Source: CAZDQL01 sp964507325 (GTDB lineage: Bacteria; Planctomycetota; UBA1135; GCA-002686595). Taken from it: a DNA stretch of 13,453 nt. How positions within the stretch are numbered: the first letter of the stretch is position 1; each line of letters begins with the position of its first letter. Below are positions 1-7,996 of this stretch, in pieces. Where the stretch lies: assembly GCA_964507325.1 (NCBI GenBank), contig CAZDQL010000133.1, positions 1 through 13,453 on the forward strand, given 5' to 3'. A program made the position numbers and the translations under genes. A model generated the notes under the pieces. It did not search any database. It was given only the letters and a program-made list of their open reading frames with translations, and was not told the origin of the DNA.

Positions 1-859
<859 letters not shown>

Positions 860-883
860 CGGGGCTCGATTCTACGCGCCCAG

Positions 884-917
884 AAAAAGGTGGCGGGCGG
901 GTCCTGGGGCCCCGCCC
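884..917 (-). terminator. Likely intrinsic terminator downstream of the helical-repeat gene
   Basis: Read on the minus strand, GGGCGGG (917-911), a 9-nt loop and CCCGCCC (901-895) form a 7-bp G+C stem. GCCACC and a T5 run (888-884) follow. Once the duplicated sequence around the N gap is collapsed, the hairpin sits about 36 nt after the stop of the upstream minus-strand gene and just before the methyltransferase start. The strong hairpin may also explain the sequencing failure here. Confidence 0.5.
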
Positions 918-1144
918 CCCCGCGCTTCTCCCCACACTCCGGCGGACTCTCGGCAGGCCGGCAGGGGCAGCGCCCGCCCGGCACCGCCCGCCACGGCCGN
1001 NNNNNNNNNCTGCCCCCCGCCTTCTTTGGGGGGGGGGGGGGGGGGGCGGGCCCCCCCCCCCCCCCGGCTCTTCTCCCAACTCTCCGTCGGACTCTCGTCA
1101 GGCCGTCTGGTCCAGCTCCGGCAGGACTCCGCCCGCCAGGTCCT
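914..1144. other. False scaffold gap with degraded duplicate flanks
   Basis: The ten N at 1000-1009 are followed by G- and C-homopolymer (about 1028-1065). Sequence 922-999 aligns without indels to 1067-1144 (constant offset 145) at 60 of 78 positions. Many of the differences are T on the right replaced by G on the left (for example 942/1087, 953/1098, 961/1106, 972/1117). The left flank is therefore a low-quality copy of the right flank that the assembler failed to merge. The real distance between the methyltransferase start and the neighbouring stop codon is probably about 93 bp rather than 238 bp. Confidence 0.75.
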
Positions 1145-2168
1145 CAACTCCCGTCACCGGGTGGTAGAGGGTCGCGCCGTCCGCCGGCGACCCGAAGAGG
1201 CCCGCCATGTCTTCCTTCAGGGCGTCGAAGATGTCGCCCAGGATCTCGCCGAGCTGCTCACGCCCGATGGCACCCTGCTCGAAGGTGGCGTCGCTCAGGC
1301 GCTCCATCGCCGATTCGAAACCGGCCTTCAGGTCGCGCAGCTCGGCCAACTGCTCGGCGGACATCCCACTGGTGTCCAGGTTCTCGAAGCGCTGATCGAC
1401 CTTGTCCGCCAGGGCGTCGAGTCGCGCTTCGGCAGTCGAGGCCTCGGTCGACCCGTCGACCGGGGCTTGCTGACCGTCGGGGACCTCGGACAGGGCCAGG
1501 CTGCGCTGCACGTCGCTGCGCGCCAGGTCGAGGATGTTCTTGACGCCCTGCTCGAGGGCCTCACCGCTGAGCTCACCGTTGGCGAGGGCGTTCAGCAGGC
1601 GGTCGACGTGGCCTTCGAAGCGCTCCTGGGCGATCTCCAACCCTTCCACGGAGGCTCCGTCCAGCTCGGCGACGAGGGCCGCGAAGCGCTCGTTGATCGA
1701 CTCCGACAAGGCCTCGACGCGCGCGGCGGTCGTCTGCTCGTCGCCGCCCTCGAGTCCCTGACCCGCGAACCCCCGATCCGCGGCCAGTGCGGCCTTCACG
1801 TCATGTTTGACGATATCGGTGGTCGCGCCCAGGCTGTGTGCGAGCCCGCGCGCGTCGAGGGTCCCATCCGCCAACGCGGCCTGGATGCGATCGACGTTCT
1901 TGTCGAACTCGCGTTCGATCGCCGATAGGTCGAGGCCCGTCCTTTCCGCCAGCGCCGCGAGGCGCTCGTGGATCCTGTCGGCGTAGGCGGCCGTCCTCTC
2001 GGAGGGGGACATGCCCTCACCGGGGTTGGAGAGCTGGACCTGATCCGAGCGGTGATCGGCGTCCGTACGCTCGGCGTGGCGCGAATCGTGGGGCGGCAGG
2101 GTCCCCGGCGAGCGATTGAATTGTTGGGCGGCCTGAGCGCGGGCAGCCTCGGAGGCGGAGATCTTCAT
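1098..2168 (-). CDS. Unrecognised helical three-repeat protein with FlgM-like N-terminus
   Basis: This 356-residue protein has no signal peptide, no membrane segment and no cysteine, and is rich in Ala, Glu, Asp and Leu. The N-terminal 52 residues are low-complexity, begin MKIS and contain SDQVQLS (41-47), the kind of disordered leader seen in FlgM and other flagellum-associated proteins. Three imperfect helical repeats follow at about 59-128, 147-224 and 245-324. Each starts TA(A/E) and carries a DR(I/L)xxALA(D/N)G(T/E)L-like core in the first two copies, and all end in a DxxxxDV/DM-type helix. A short tail follows (325-356). No catalytic motif is visible. ATG 2168 is the first start; the next Met is residue 53. 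A sigma-28-like promoter lies immediately upstream. Function unknown; a flagellar or anti-sigma-related role is only a hypothesis. Confidence 0.8.
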   Translation of the reverse strand: MKISASEAARAQAAQQFNRSPGTLPPHDSRHAERTDADHRSDQVQLSNPGEGMSPSERTAAYADRIHERLAALAERTGLDLSAIEREFDKNVDRIQAALADGTLDARGLAHSLGATTDIVKHDVKAALAADRGFAGQGLEGGDEQTTAARVEALSESINERFAALVAELDGASVEGLEIAQERFEGHVDRLLNALANGELSGEALEQGVKNILDLARSDVQRSLALSEVPDGQQAPVDGSTEASTAEARLDALADKVDQRFENLDTSGMSAEQLAELRDLKAGFESAMERLSDATFEQGAIGREQLGEILGDIFDALKEDMAGLFGSPADGATLYHPVTGVEDLAGGVLPELDQTA

Positions 2169-2175
2169 GCTTCCG

Positions 2176-2203
2176 TTATCGGCCGCCCGTCGGGGGGAAT
2201 TAG
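2176..2203 (-). promoter_or_regulatory. Sigma-28 (FliA)-like promoter
   Basis: On the minus strand, CTAAT (2203-2199) is followed after exactly 15 nt by GCCGATAA (2183-2176). The enterobacterial FliA consensus is TAAA-N15-GCCGATAA, so the -10 element matches 8 of 8 and the -35 matches 3 of 4 at the right spacing. The -10 ends only 7 nt before ATG 2168, which would make the transcript leaderless or nearly so. It could be coincidence, since no other flagellar gene is in the window. Confidence 0.4.
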
Positions 2204-2330
2204 GGCAAAGCGCGACTTGCTGCGATTTCCCCTAAGCACGGATCTGCCAAGGATTTGGGGAAGTGGATGGAAACGTCTTCCACCCCCTCCGGAAACCGTG
2301 GCCCACCCCCGGCGGCGTAAGCTCGCACCC

Positions 2331-3053
2331 GTGCGAGCTCTGAAGGTGCTGCGGGACCTGGTCAGCGGAGTCGAACCCCTCGACTTCGGTCCGCCGGTGA
2401 CCCACGTCTACGACCCCCTGGTCTACGCCGGGGAGGCCACCCGTCTCTACGTGGAGCGCTTCGCCCGCGAGGGGATCGAGGCGCTGCTGCTCGGGATGAA
2501 CCCCGGCCCCTTCGGCATGGCCCAGACGGGGGTGCCCTTCGGCGAGGTGAACGCGGTCCGCGAGTGGCTGGGGATCGAGGTGGAGGTCGAGCGTCCCGCG
2601 CTGGAGCACCCCAAGCGTCCCGTCCTGGGATTCGCCTGCCCGCGCAGCGAGGTCAGCGGCGCCCGTCTCTGGGGCTGGGCCCGGGAGCGCTTAACGACGC
2701 CAGAGCGCTTCTTCTCGCGCTTCTTCGTCTGGAACTACTGCCCCCTGGTCTTCCTCGAGGAGAGCGGCCGCAACCGCACCCCCGACAAGCTCCCGGCGTC
2801 GGAGCGGGCGGCGCTCTTCGAGGTCTGCGACCGCGCCCTGGTGCGCATCGTCGAGTGCCTGCGACCGGAGCTCGTGATCGGCATCGGCCGCTTCGCCGAA
2901 GCGCGCGCCCGCGCCGCCCTCGGACCGGATGGTCCTCCGGTGGGCACGGTCCTGCACCCCTCCCCCGCCAGCCCCGCCGCGAACCGCGGTTGGCGGCAAG
3001 CCGCGGAGCGGCAGTTGGCGGAGCTCGGGGTGGAGGTCGGACGGGGCGCCTAG
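2331..3053 (+). CDS. smug1: SMUG1-type single-strand-selective uracil-DNA glycosylase
   Basis: This UDG-superfamily (family 3) base-excision-repair enzyme hydrolyses the N-glycosidic bond of uracil (and oxidised pyrimidines in characterised members) in DNA. From the GTG at 2331 it has 240 residues. Motif 1, GMNPGPFGMAQTGVPFGEV, begins at residue 55 and contains Asn57, equivalent to the human SMUG1 catalytic-site Asn. EHPKRPVLG (92-100) and SEVSGARLWG (106-115) are nearly identical to the animal enzymes. VWNYCPL (133-139) supplies the uracil-reading Asn135. Motif 2, HPSPASPAANRGW, starts at His209. No Shine-Dalgarno site is seen before 2331; GTG 2298 in the same frame is an alternative adding 11 residues. 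It is transcribed divergently from the helical-repeat gene and converges on the FG-GAP gene, sharing a CTAG at the stops. Bacterial SMUG1 is uncommon but known, notably from Planctomycetes. Confidence 0.93.
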   Translation: MRALKVLRDLVSGVEPLDFGPPVTHVYDPLVYAGEATRLYVERFAREGIEALLLGMNPGPFGMAQTGVPFGEVNAVREWLGIEVEVERPALEHPKRPVLGFACPRSEVSGARLWGWARERLTTPERFFSRFFVWNYCPLVFLEESGRNRTPDKLPASERAALFEVCDRALVRIVECLRPELVIGIGRFAEARARAALGPDGPPVGTVLHPSPASPAANRGWRQAAERQLAELGVEVGRGA

Positions 3054-5596
3054 TTGAAGACGATCGAGACCGCGTCGGTGAAGTTCGACGTCGCGTGCGG
3101 GTTGTGGTCGTGGAACCAGCACTGGAAGCACCAAGTCTCGCCGGGCTGCACCGCGTAGGGGCCGAGCGGGGTCGGCAACTGAGCCAGGTCGATCTCGGCG
3201 CGGAGCTCACCGGCAGCTCCCGAGCTACCCAGGGTCGAGAGGTGCCGTCCAGTAGCGCCGCCGAGGCACAGGTTCCCCTGACTGCCGCCGGGGTTGGCGA
3301 CGAAGCCTTGGGTCTGGGAGTTCAGGAAGTAGCCGAACTCGTCGGTGGGGAGTTGGCTGGCGACCAATGTGATGTACCTCGCGGCCACGGCGCTGGAGCC
3401 GTAGGCGGTGATGATCCCTGGGAGCCCGGAGGAGTTGATCACCGCTGACCCGCAGTAGTTGGTGCCGATCGAGGGGGCATCGAGGTCGAAAACGTAGGCC
3501 GCACCTGCCTGTTCGGCGCTGTCGTCGGTCTGGTCGCCGTTCACGCCCGTGGCATTGCTGTCTTCGTATTGCGCCCCGATTACCACGGTGTCGCCCGACA
3601 CTGACACTGGGAAGCCGAACCTAGCATCTGAGGCGGCATTCGATGCCTTGAGATACGCCTCTGGAATCCAGCCTGTGGTGTCCCGCCTGAACACATAGGC
3701 CGCTCCGGCCTGCAGGGCGCTGTTGTCGCTCTGATCGCCATCCACACCCGTGGAATCGCTGTCTTCCCCCGAGGCCCCAACCACCACCACGTCATCTGAC
3801 AGCGCCACGGCACAGCCGAACCAGTCGTCTGCATCCGTATTGGACGCCTTGAGATAGGCGTCCTGGTGCCAGCTCCCACCGCTCTTGGCGAACACGTAGG
3901 CCGCACCTGACCAGGTAGCGCTGTTGTCGCTCTGGTCGCCGTTCACACCCGTCGCGCTGCTGCTCTCCCGGAAGGCCCCGACCACCGCCGTGTCACCGGA
4001 CACTGACACTGACCAGCCGAAGAGGTCACCCGGATCCGTATTGGATGCCTTGAGATAGGCTTCCTGGCTCCAGGTTCCGCTGCTCCGCCGAAAAACGTAG
4101 ACCGCGCCCGCCTGGTAGGCGCTGTTGTCACTCTGATCTCCGTTCACACCGGTGGCACTGCTGGCCTCTCCGCCAGCCCCGACAGCTACTGTGTCATCGG
4201 ACACAGAGATCGAGTTTCCGAAGAAGTCCCCTTTGTCCGTGGTGGAGGCCTTGAGATAGGCTTCCTGGCTCCAGCTCGCACCGCTTCGCCTGAACACGTA
4301 GGCGGCGCCAGCTTGCGTCAGGCTGTTGTCGTTCTCGTTGCCGTCTACACCAGTAGCACCGCTGGCCTCACCGGGCGCGCCAACTACCACAGTGTCGTCC
4401 GACACTGCCACCGACCTGCCGAACAGGTCCCACGTTTCCGTGTTGGACCCCTTGAGGTACGCCTCTTGACTCCAGATCCCACTGCTCCGCGTGAACACGT
4501 AGGCCGCACCTGCATAGTAGGCGGTGTTGTCGCTCTGATCGCCGTTCACGCCAGTAGCACCACTGCGTTCATACTCCGCTCCGACCACTACCGTGTCACC
4601 CGACACCGCAACCGAGTAGCCGAAGTGGTCCCATCGGTTCGTGTTGGATGCCTTGAGGTAGGCCTCCTGGCTCCAGATCGGCCCATTCCGCACGAATACG
4701 TACGCGGCTCCTGCTTCCGGGGCGCTGTTGTCGCTCTGATCGCCGTTCACGCCGGTGGCGTTGCTGTCCTCCAACAGAGCCCCGACCACCACGGTGTCAC
4801 CTGACACCGCCACGGAATAGCCGAAGTAGTCGAATGCGTCCGAATTGGAGGCCTTGAGATAGGCCTGTTGCGCGATGGGGTCGATCGTCAGCGGGTAGCG
4901 TGCGCCGCGTTCTTCGATCGTGAAGCGCAGCCTCTCGCCGACACTGGCCATGCTCGCCCGGAGTTCCTCGCCATCGGCGTCGAACACGACGAGCCCGGAG
5001 TAGGTGAGCAACGCCGCCCCCTCGTCGTCCACGAGGCGCACCCCGCGCCCGTCCGCGTTCACCAAGGATCGCAGCCCGCCGCGCACCTCGAGGGTCAAGG
5101 TCAGCGGGCCCGCATCTCCCTCCCCGTTCCGCGCAGGTCGCCGCCGTACGACGTAGCCGTGCTCCAAGCCGCGCCGGTCGTTGACGTACCACTCCTGGAG
5201 CGTCGCATCCCAGTCGTACGTCACGCGCCCGCCATCGGCGTCCATGCGCGCGGGGACGTTCACCTCCCGCTCGCCACCGGCGAAGCCAAAGCTCTGGAGC
5301 TCAAGCCCCCAACTCCAGCCGCCCACGTCCGGCACCGTCGTGAATCCGCGGCCATCGAAGCGCGTCGACCACCGCTGCCCTGGATTGTGCGCCCGGTAGC
5401 CGCCTTCGACCTCGTAGGCGGCGTGACGCCCTGCCTCGTACGCGGCCCGAATGCCGGACCAGTCATCGACCGAAAGACCTTCTGGAACCGCGACCTCCGC
5501 AGCGGGCGGATCCGACTGGCCCACCCCGACCGGGGCCAGGACCAGGACACACGAAGCAGCGAGCGCCGCACGGAGGAGCCGACGACAGACAGGCAT
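3050..5596 (-). CDS. Secreted seven-repeat FG-GAP beta-propeller protein
   Basis: This 848-residue exported protein has a signal peptide (about 1-26: Arg-rich start, then hydrophobic to VGVGQS). An N-terminal beta-rich domain follows (about 30-240; includes YRAHNPGQRWSTRFDG and ERGARYPLTIDP). Seven tandem 67-residue FG-GAP repeats occupy 243-711; each starts with (Q/P)xAYLK and most contain FGxSVxVSxDTVxVGA, a GVNGDQSDNSA-like loop and GAAYVF. Seven repeats are what one closed seven-bladed integrin-alpha-like propeller needs. The last 139 residues form a domain shared with the 10716-12434 protein, with GSQGNLCLGG and PGETWCFQCWFHDHNPH. ATG 5596 is chosen because GAGG (5608-5605) lies 8 nt upstream; GTG 5602 is an in-frame alternative. 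The likely location is the outer surface or periplasm. Ligand unknown. The repeat region is clearly lower in G+C than the neighbouring genes. Confidence 0.92.
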   Translation of the reverse strand: MPVCRRLLRAALAASCVLVLAPVGVGQSDPPAAEVAVPEGLSVDDWSGIRAAYEAGRHAAYEVEGGYRAHNPGQRWSTRFDGRGFTTVPDVGGWSWGLELQSFGFAGGEREVNVPARMDADGGRVTYDWDATLQEWYVNDRRGLEHGYVVRRRPARNGEGDAGPLTLTLEVRGGLRSLVNADGRGVRLVDDEGAALLTYSGLVVFDADGEELRASMASVGERLRFTIEERGARYPLTIDPIAQQAYLKASNSDAFDYFGYSVAVSGDTVVVGALLEDSNATGVNGDQSDNSAPEAGAAYVFVRNGPIWSQEAYLKASNTNRWDHFGYSVAVSGDTVVVGAEYERSGATGVNGDQSDNTAYYAGAAYVFTRSSGIWSQEAYLKGSNTETWDLFGRSVAVSDDTVVVGAPGEASGATGVDGNENDNSLTQAGAAYVFRRSGASWSQEAYLKASTTDKGDFFGNSISVSDDTVAVGAGGEASSATGVNGDQSDNSAYQAGAVYVFRRSSGTWSQEAYLKASNTDPGDLFGWSVSVSGDTAVVGAFRESSSATGVNGDQSDNSATWSGAAYVFAKSGGSWHQDAYLKASNTDADDWFGCAVALSDDVVVVGASGEDSDSTGVDGDQSDNSALQAGAAYVFRRDTTGWIPEAYLKASNAASDARFGFPVSVSGDTVVIGAQYEDSNATGVNGDQTDDSAEQAGAAYVFDLDAPSIGTNYCGSAVINSSGLPGIITAYGSSAVAARYITLVASQLPTDEFGYFLNSQTQGFVANPGGSQGNLCLGGATGRHLSTLGSSGAAGELRAEIDLAQLPTPLGPYAVQPGETWCFQCWFHDHNPHATSNFTDAVSIVFN
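3464..4870 (-). repeat. Seven tandem 201-bp coding repeats (FG-GAP blades)
   Basis: Seven units of exactly 201 bp (67 codons) run from 4870 down to 3464 without any net indel: unit 1 starts at 4870 and unit 7 at 3664, which is 6 x 201. The antisense marker CCTTGAGATAGGC or a close variant recurs near 3647, 3848, 4049, 4250, 4451, 4652 and 4853. The GTTGTCGCTCTGATCGCCGT-type block recurs too. The DNA-level similarity suggests recent duplication or continuing gene conversion. Confidence 0.93.
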
Positions 5597-5663
5597 GATC
5601 ACATCCTCGAAGCTGGGAGGGTCGTCGCCAGGCCCGCCCTTGGATGGTATCAGATGTCCTGAC

Positions 5664-5701
5664 AGGTGCCCACGAGCCCGGTGCGAGGGCCGCGGGCACC
5701 T
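5664..5701 (-). terminator. Hairpin terminator after sucD
   Basis: AGGTGCCC (5664-5671) and GGGCACCT (5694-5701) are perfect 8-bp inverted copies, with a nested GCCC/GGGC pair (5676-5679, 5687-5690) inside. The hairpin begins 12 nt past the sucD stop. There is no T-run. A smaller AAGCGG/CCGCTT dyad spans the sucD stop codon itself. Confidence 0.5.
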
Positions 5702-5712
5702 CCCAGCGTGCT

Positions 5713-6612
5713 CTAAGCGGTAGCCGCTTCGAGCAGCCCCGCCTCCTTCAGCCTGCCCTCCATCAGCTCGCCCATGCGGGCGGGACTCGGACTGACCGTC
5801 ACGCCGGCGGCCTCGAGAGCCGCCACCTTCTCCGAAGCGGTGCCCTTGCCTCCGGCGATGATGGCGCCGGCGTGGCCCATGCGCTTGCCGGGGGGCGCCG
5901 TCTGGCCGGCGATGAAGCCGACCACGGGCTTCTTGACGTTGGCGCGGATGTAGTCCGCGGCGGCCTCCTCGGCGGTGCCCCCGATCTCGCCGATCATGAC
6001 GATGGCGTCGGTGTCGGGGTCGGCGTTGAAGGCCTCCAGGCAGTGGATGAAGTTGGTGCCGTTGACCGGGTCACCGCCGATGCCGACGCAGGTCGACTGG
6101 CCGATGCCGCGGGTGCTGAGCTGCCAGACCGCCTCGTAGGTCAGGGTGCCGGAGCGGCTGATCACGCCCACCCGGCCCGGCTTGTGGATGTAGCCGGGCA
6201 TGATGCCGATCTTGCACTGCTCGGGCGTGATCACCCCGGGGCAGTTGGGGCCGATCAGGCGCGAGCGGGAGCCCTCCAGGGCCTCCATCACGCGCACCAT
6301 GTCGAGCACCGGGATCCCCTCGGTGATCGTCACGACCAGCTCCATCTCCGCCTCGATCGCCTCGATCATCGCCGCGCCGCAGAAGGGGGGCGGGACGTAG
6401 AGCACCGTGGCGTTGGCGCCGGTGGCCGCCTTGGCCTCCGCCACCGTTCCGAAGACGGGCAGATCCAGGTGCTCGGTCCCGGCCTTCTTGGGGTTGACCC
6501 CTCCGACCAGCTGGGTGCCGTACTCGATCGCCTGCTGGCAGTGGAAGGTGCCGGTCTGCCCGGTGAAGCCCTGGCAGATGACCTTGGTGTCGGAGTTGAC
6601 GAAGATGCTCAT
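5713..6612 (-). CDS. sucD: Succinyl-CoA synthetase (ADP/GDP-forming) subunit alpha
   Basis: This is the alpha subunit of the TCA-cycle enzyme that interconverts succinyl-CoA plus Pi plus NDP and succinate plus CoA plus NTP. It has 299 residues, close to the usual 290. The CoA-binding Rossmann loop GFTGQTGTFH is at 15-24. The conserved GPNCPGVITP lies at 121-130. The ligase core GYIHKPGRVGVISRSGTLTYE is at 140-160. The phosphorylated histidine is His247 in GHAGAIIAGGKGTA (E. coli His246). The ATG overlaps the sucC stop in ATGA (6612-6609), so the two are translationally coupled. AAGGAGT (6625-6619) inside the end of sucC is a good ribosome binding site, 6 nt upstream. A hairpin after the stop closes the operon. 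Confidence 0.97.
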   Translation of the reverse strand: MSIFVNSDTKVICQGFTGQTGTFHCQQAIEYGTQLVGGVNPKKAGTEHLDLPVFGTVAEAKAATGANATVLYVPPPFCGAAMIEAIEAEMELVVTITEGIPVLDMVRVMEALEGSRSRLIGPNCPGVITPEQCKIGIMPGYIHKPGRVGVISRSGTLTYEAVWQLSTRGIGQSTCVGIGGDPVNGTNFIHCLEAFNADPDTDAIVMIGEIGGTAEEAAADYIRANVKKPVVGFIAGQTAPPGKRMGHAGAIIAGGKGTASEKVAALEAAGVTVSPSPARMGELMEGRLKEAGLLEAATA

Positions 6613-7781
6613 TGGGTGACTCCTTGCACGGCTTGGCAGACCTTCTGGGCGGCGTCGTCCAGGTCGGAGGCGGGCACGAGCGCCAGCCCCGACTCCGCGA
6701 GGATGCGACGCCCCTCCTCGACGTTGGTCCCCTCAAGGCGCACCACCAGGGGCACCCCGACCTCCACCTCGCGGGCGGCGGCCACCACCCCCTCGGCGAT
6801 CACGTCGCAGCGCATGATGCCGCCGAAGATGTTGATCAGGACCCCCTTGACCTTCTCGTCACCGAGCAGGATGCGGAAGGCGGCCGCAACCGCCTCCTTG
6901 GTCGCTCCGCCCCCCACGTCGAGGAAGTTGGCGGGCTCCGCTCCGTAGAGCTTGATGACGTCCATCGTCGACATCGCCAGGCCCGCGCCGTTGACCATGC
7001 AGCCGATGTTGCCGTCGAGGGAGATGTAGGAGAGGCCGTACTTGCCAGCCTCCGCCTCGCGGGGGTCCTCCTCGTGCAGGTCGCGCAGCTCCTCGAGCTC
7101 CTGGTGGCGGAAGAGCCCGCTGGAGTCGAAGTTGATCTTGGCGTCGAGGGCGCGCACCGCGCCGTCGTCGGTGTGCACCAGGGGGTTGATCTCCGCCAGG
7201 GAGCAGTCGAGGTCGCAGAAGAGCTTGGAGAGCCCCGTGAGGAACTCGATCGCCTGGTCCACCAGCTCGGCGGGGATCCCGATCCCCTGCGCCAGACGCC
7301 GGGCGTCGCTCTCGCTCAAGCCCTCGCCTGGAGAGTAGGGGGCCGTGAGGATCTTCTCGGGGGTGTTCGCCGCCACCGCTTCGATGTCCATCCCCCCCTC
7401 GGAGGAGGCCATCAGGACCGGCCGGCGGCACTCGCGGTCGATGACGATGCCGACGTAGTACTCCTTGGCGATCGCCGAGCCCTCCTCGACCCACACCTTG
7501 CGCACCAGCTGCCCGTCGGGGCCGGTCTGGTGGGTGACGAGGTTCATGCCGAGGATCTCCTCGGCGGCGGCGCGGCACTCGTCGGCGCTGCGCACCAGCT
7601 TCACGCCCCCGCCCTTGCCGCGCCCGCCGGCGTGGATCTGGGCTTTGACGACCGCCAGGTCGCCGCCGAGGCTCTGGTAGGCCTCCAGGGCCTCTTCTGG
7701 GGTCTCGCAGACTCGGCCGCGGGGCACCGCGAGGCCGTACTTCGCGAGCAGCTCCTTGGCCTGGTATTCGTGGATCTTCAT
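6609..7781 (-). CDS. sucC: Succinyl-CoA synthetase subunit beta
   Basis: This is the beta subunit of succinyl-CoA synthetase. It binds the nucleotide and succinate and pairs with SucD. It has 390 residues (E. coli 388). It begins MKIHEYQAKELLAKYG, the standard start of the family. The ATP-grasp region includes KAQIHAGGRGKGGGVKL (about 46-62) and the DCSLAEINPL stretch near 201-210. The C-terminal CoA-ligase half carries NGAGLAMSTMD and the FGGIMRCDVIAEGVV loop that contacts the alpha subunit. It is first in a two-gene operon, overlapping sucD by 4 bp. No strong Shine-Dalgarno sequence precedes ATG 7781. A 16-bp dyad lies 36-51 nt upstream. The nucleotide specificity (ATP or GTP) cannot be read reliably here. 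Confidence 0.97.
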   Translation of the reverse strand: MKIHEYQAKELLAKYGLAVPRGRVCETPEEALEAYQSLGGDLAVVKAQIHAGGRGKGGGVKLVRSADECRAAAEEILGMNLVTHQTGPDGQLVRKVWVEEGSAIAKEYYVGIVIDRECRRPVLMASSEGGMDIEAVAANTPEKILTAPYSPGEGLSESDARRLAQGIGIPAELVDQAIEFLTGLSKLFCDLDCSLAEINPLVHTDDGAVRALDAKINFDSSGLFRHQELEELRDLHEEDPREAEAGKYGLSYISLDGNIGCMVNGAGLAMSTMDVIKLYGAEPANFLDVGGGATKEAVAAAFRILLGDEKVKGVLINIFGGIMRCDVIAEGVVAAAREVEVGVPLVVRLEGTNVEEGRRILAESGLALVPASDLDDAAQKVCQAVQGVTQ

Positions 7782-7816
7782 GGGCTTTCGGGCAGGGTAT
7801 GCCGGTTTTTGGAGGC

Positions 7817-7832
7817 GGGGAGTCTACTCCCC
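7817..7832. promoter_or_regulatory. 16-bp dyad between sucC and the MocR gene, possible operator
   Basis: GGGGAGTCTACTCCCC is a dyad of two 7-bp arms (GGGGAGT/ACTCCCC) around a 2-nt centre. A 2-nt loop is poor for an RNA hairpin, there is no following T-run on either strand, and the site lies 36 nt upstream of the sucC start in the divergent intergenic region. A protein-binding site is therefore the more natural reading. Which regulator binds is not known; the adjacent MocR protein is one candidate. Confidence 0.35.
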
Positions 7833-7996
7833 ACCCACCCCACGAGCCACGGGCAGGAGTGCGGCGGCGGGCGGCCCCCAATGGCGGGTCCGGAGGCGGC
7901 TCGGGCGCGGCCGCATGCAGACATTCAGGGCGCAAACGGAGGTACGGCCCTTAGGACGACTTGCGGACAATGCCCGGTCGACGCACGATTGACCCC

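Noticed and set aside
1028..1065. G-run/C-run as a G-quadruplex or hairpin element
   Set aside because: The runs abut an N gap and a degraded duplicate flank, so they are most likely sequencing artefact.
2268..2282. TGGAAACGTCTTCCA inverted repeat upstream of the SMUG1 gene as an operator
   Set aside because: Only 5-bp arms with a 5-nt asymmetric centre; common by chance and not supported by a nearby promoter.
3464..4870. CRISPR-like periodic repeats
   Set aside because: The period is 201 bp, in phase with codons, and each unit is a coding FG-GAP blade rather than a short repeat with unique spacers.
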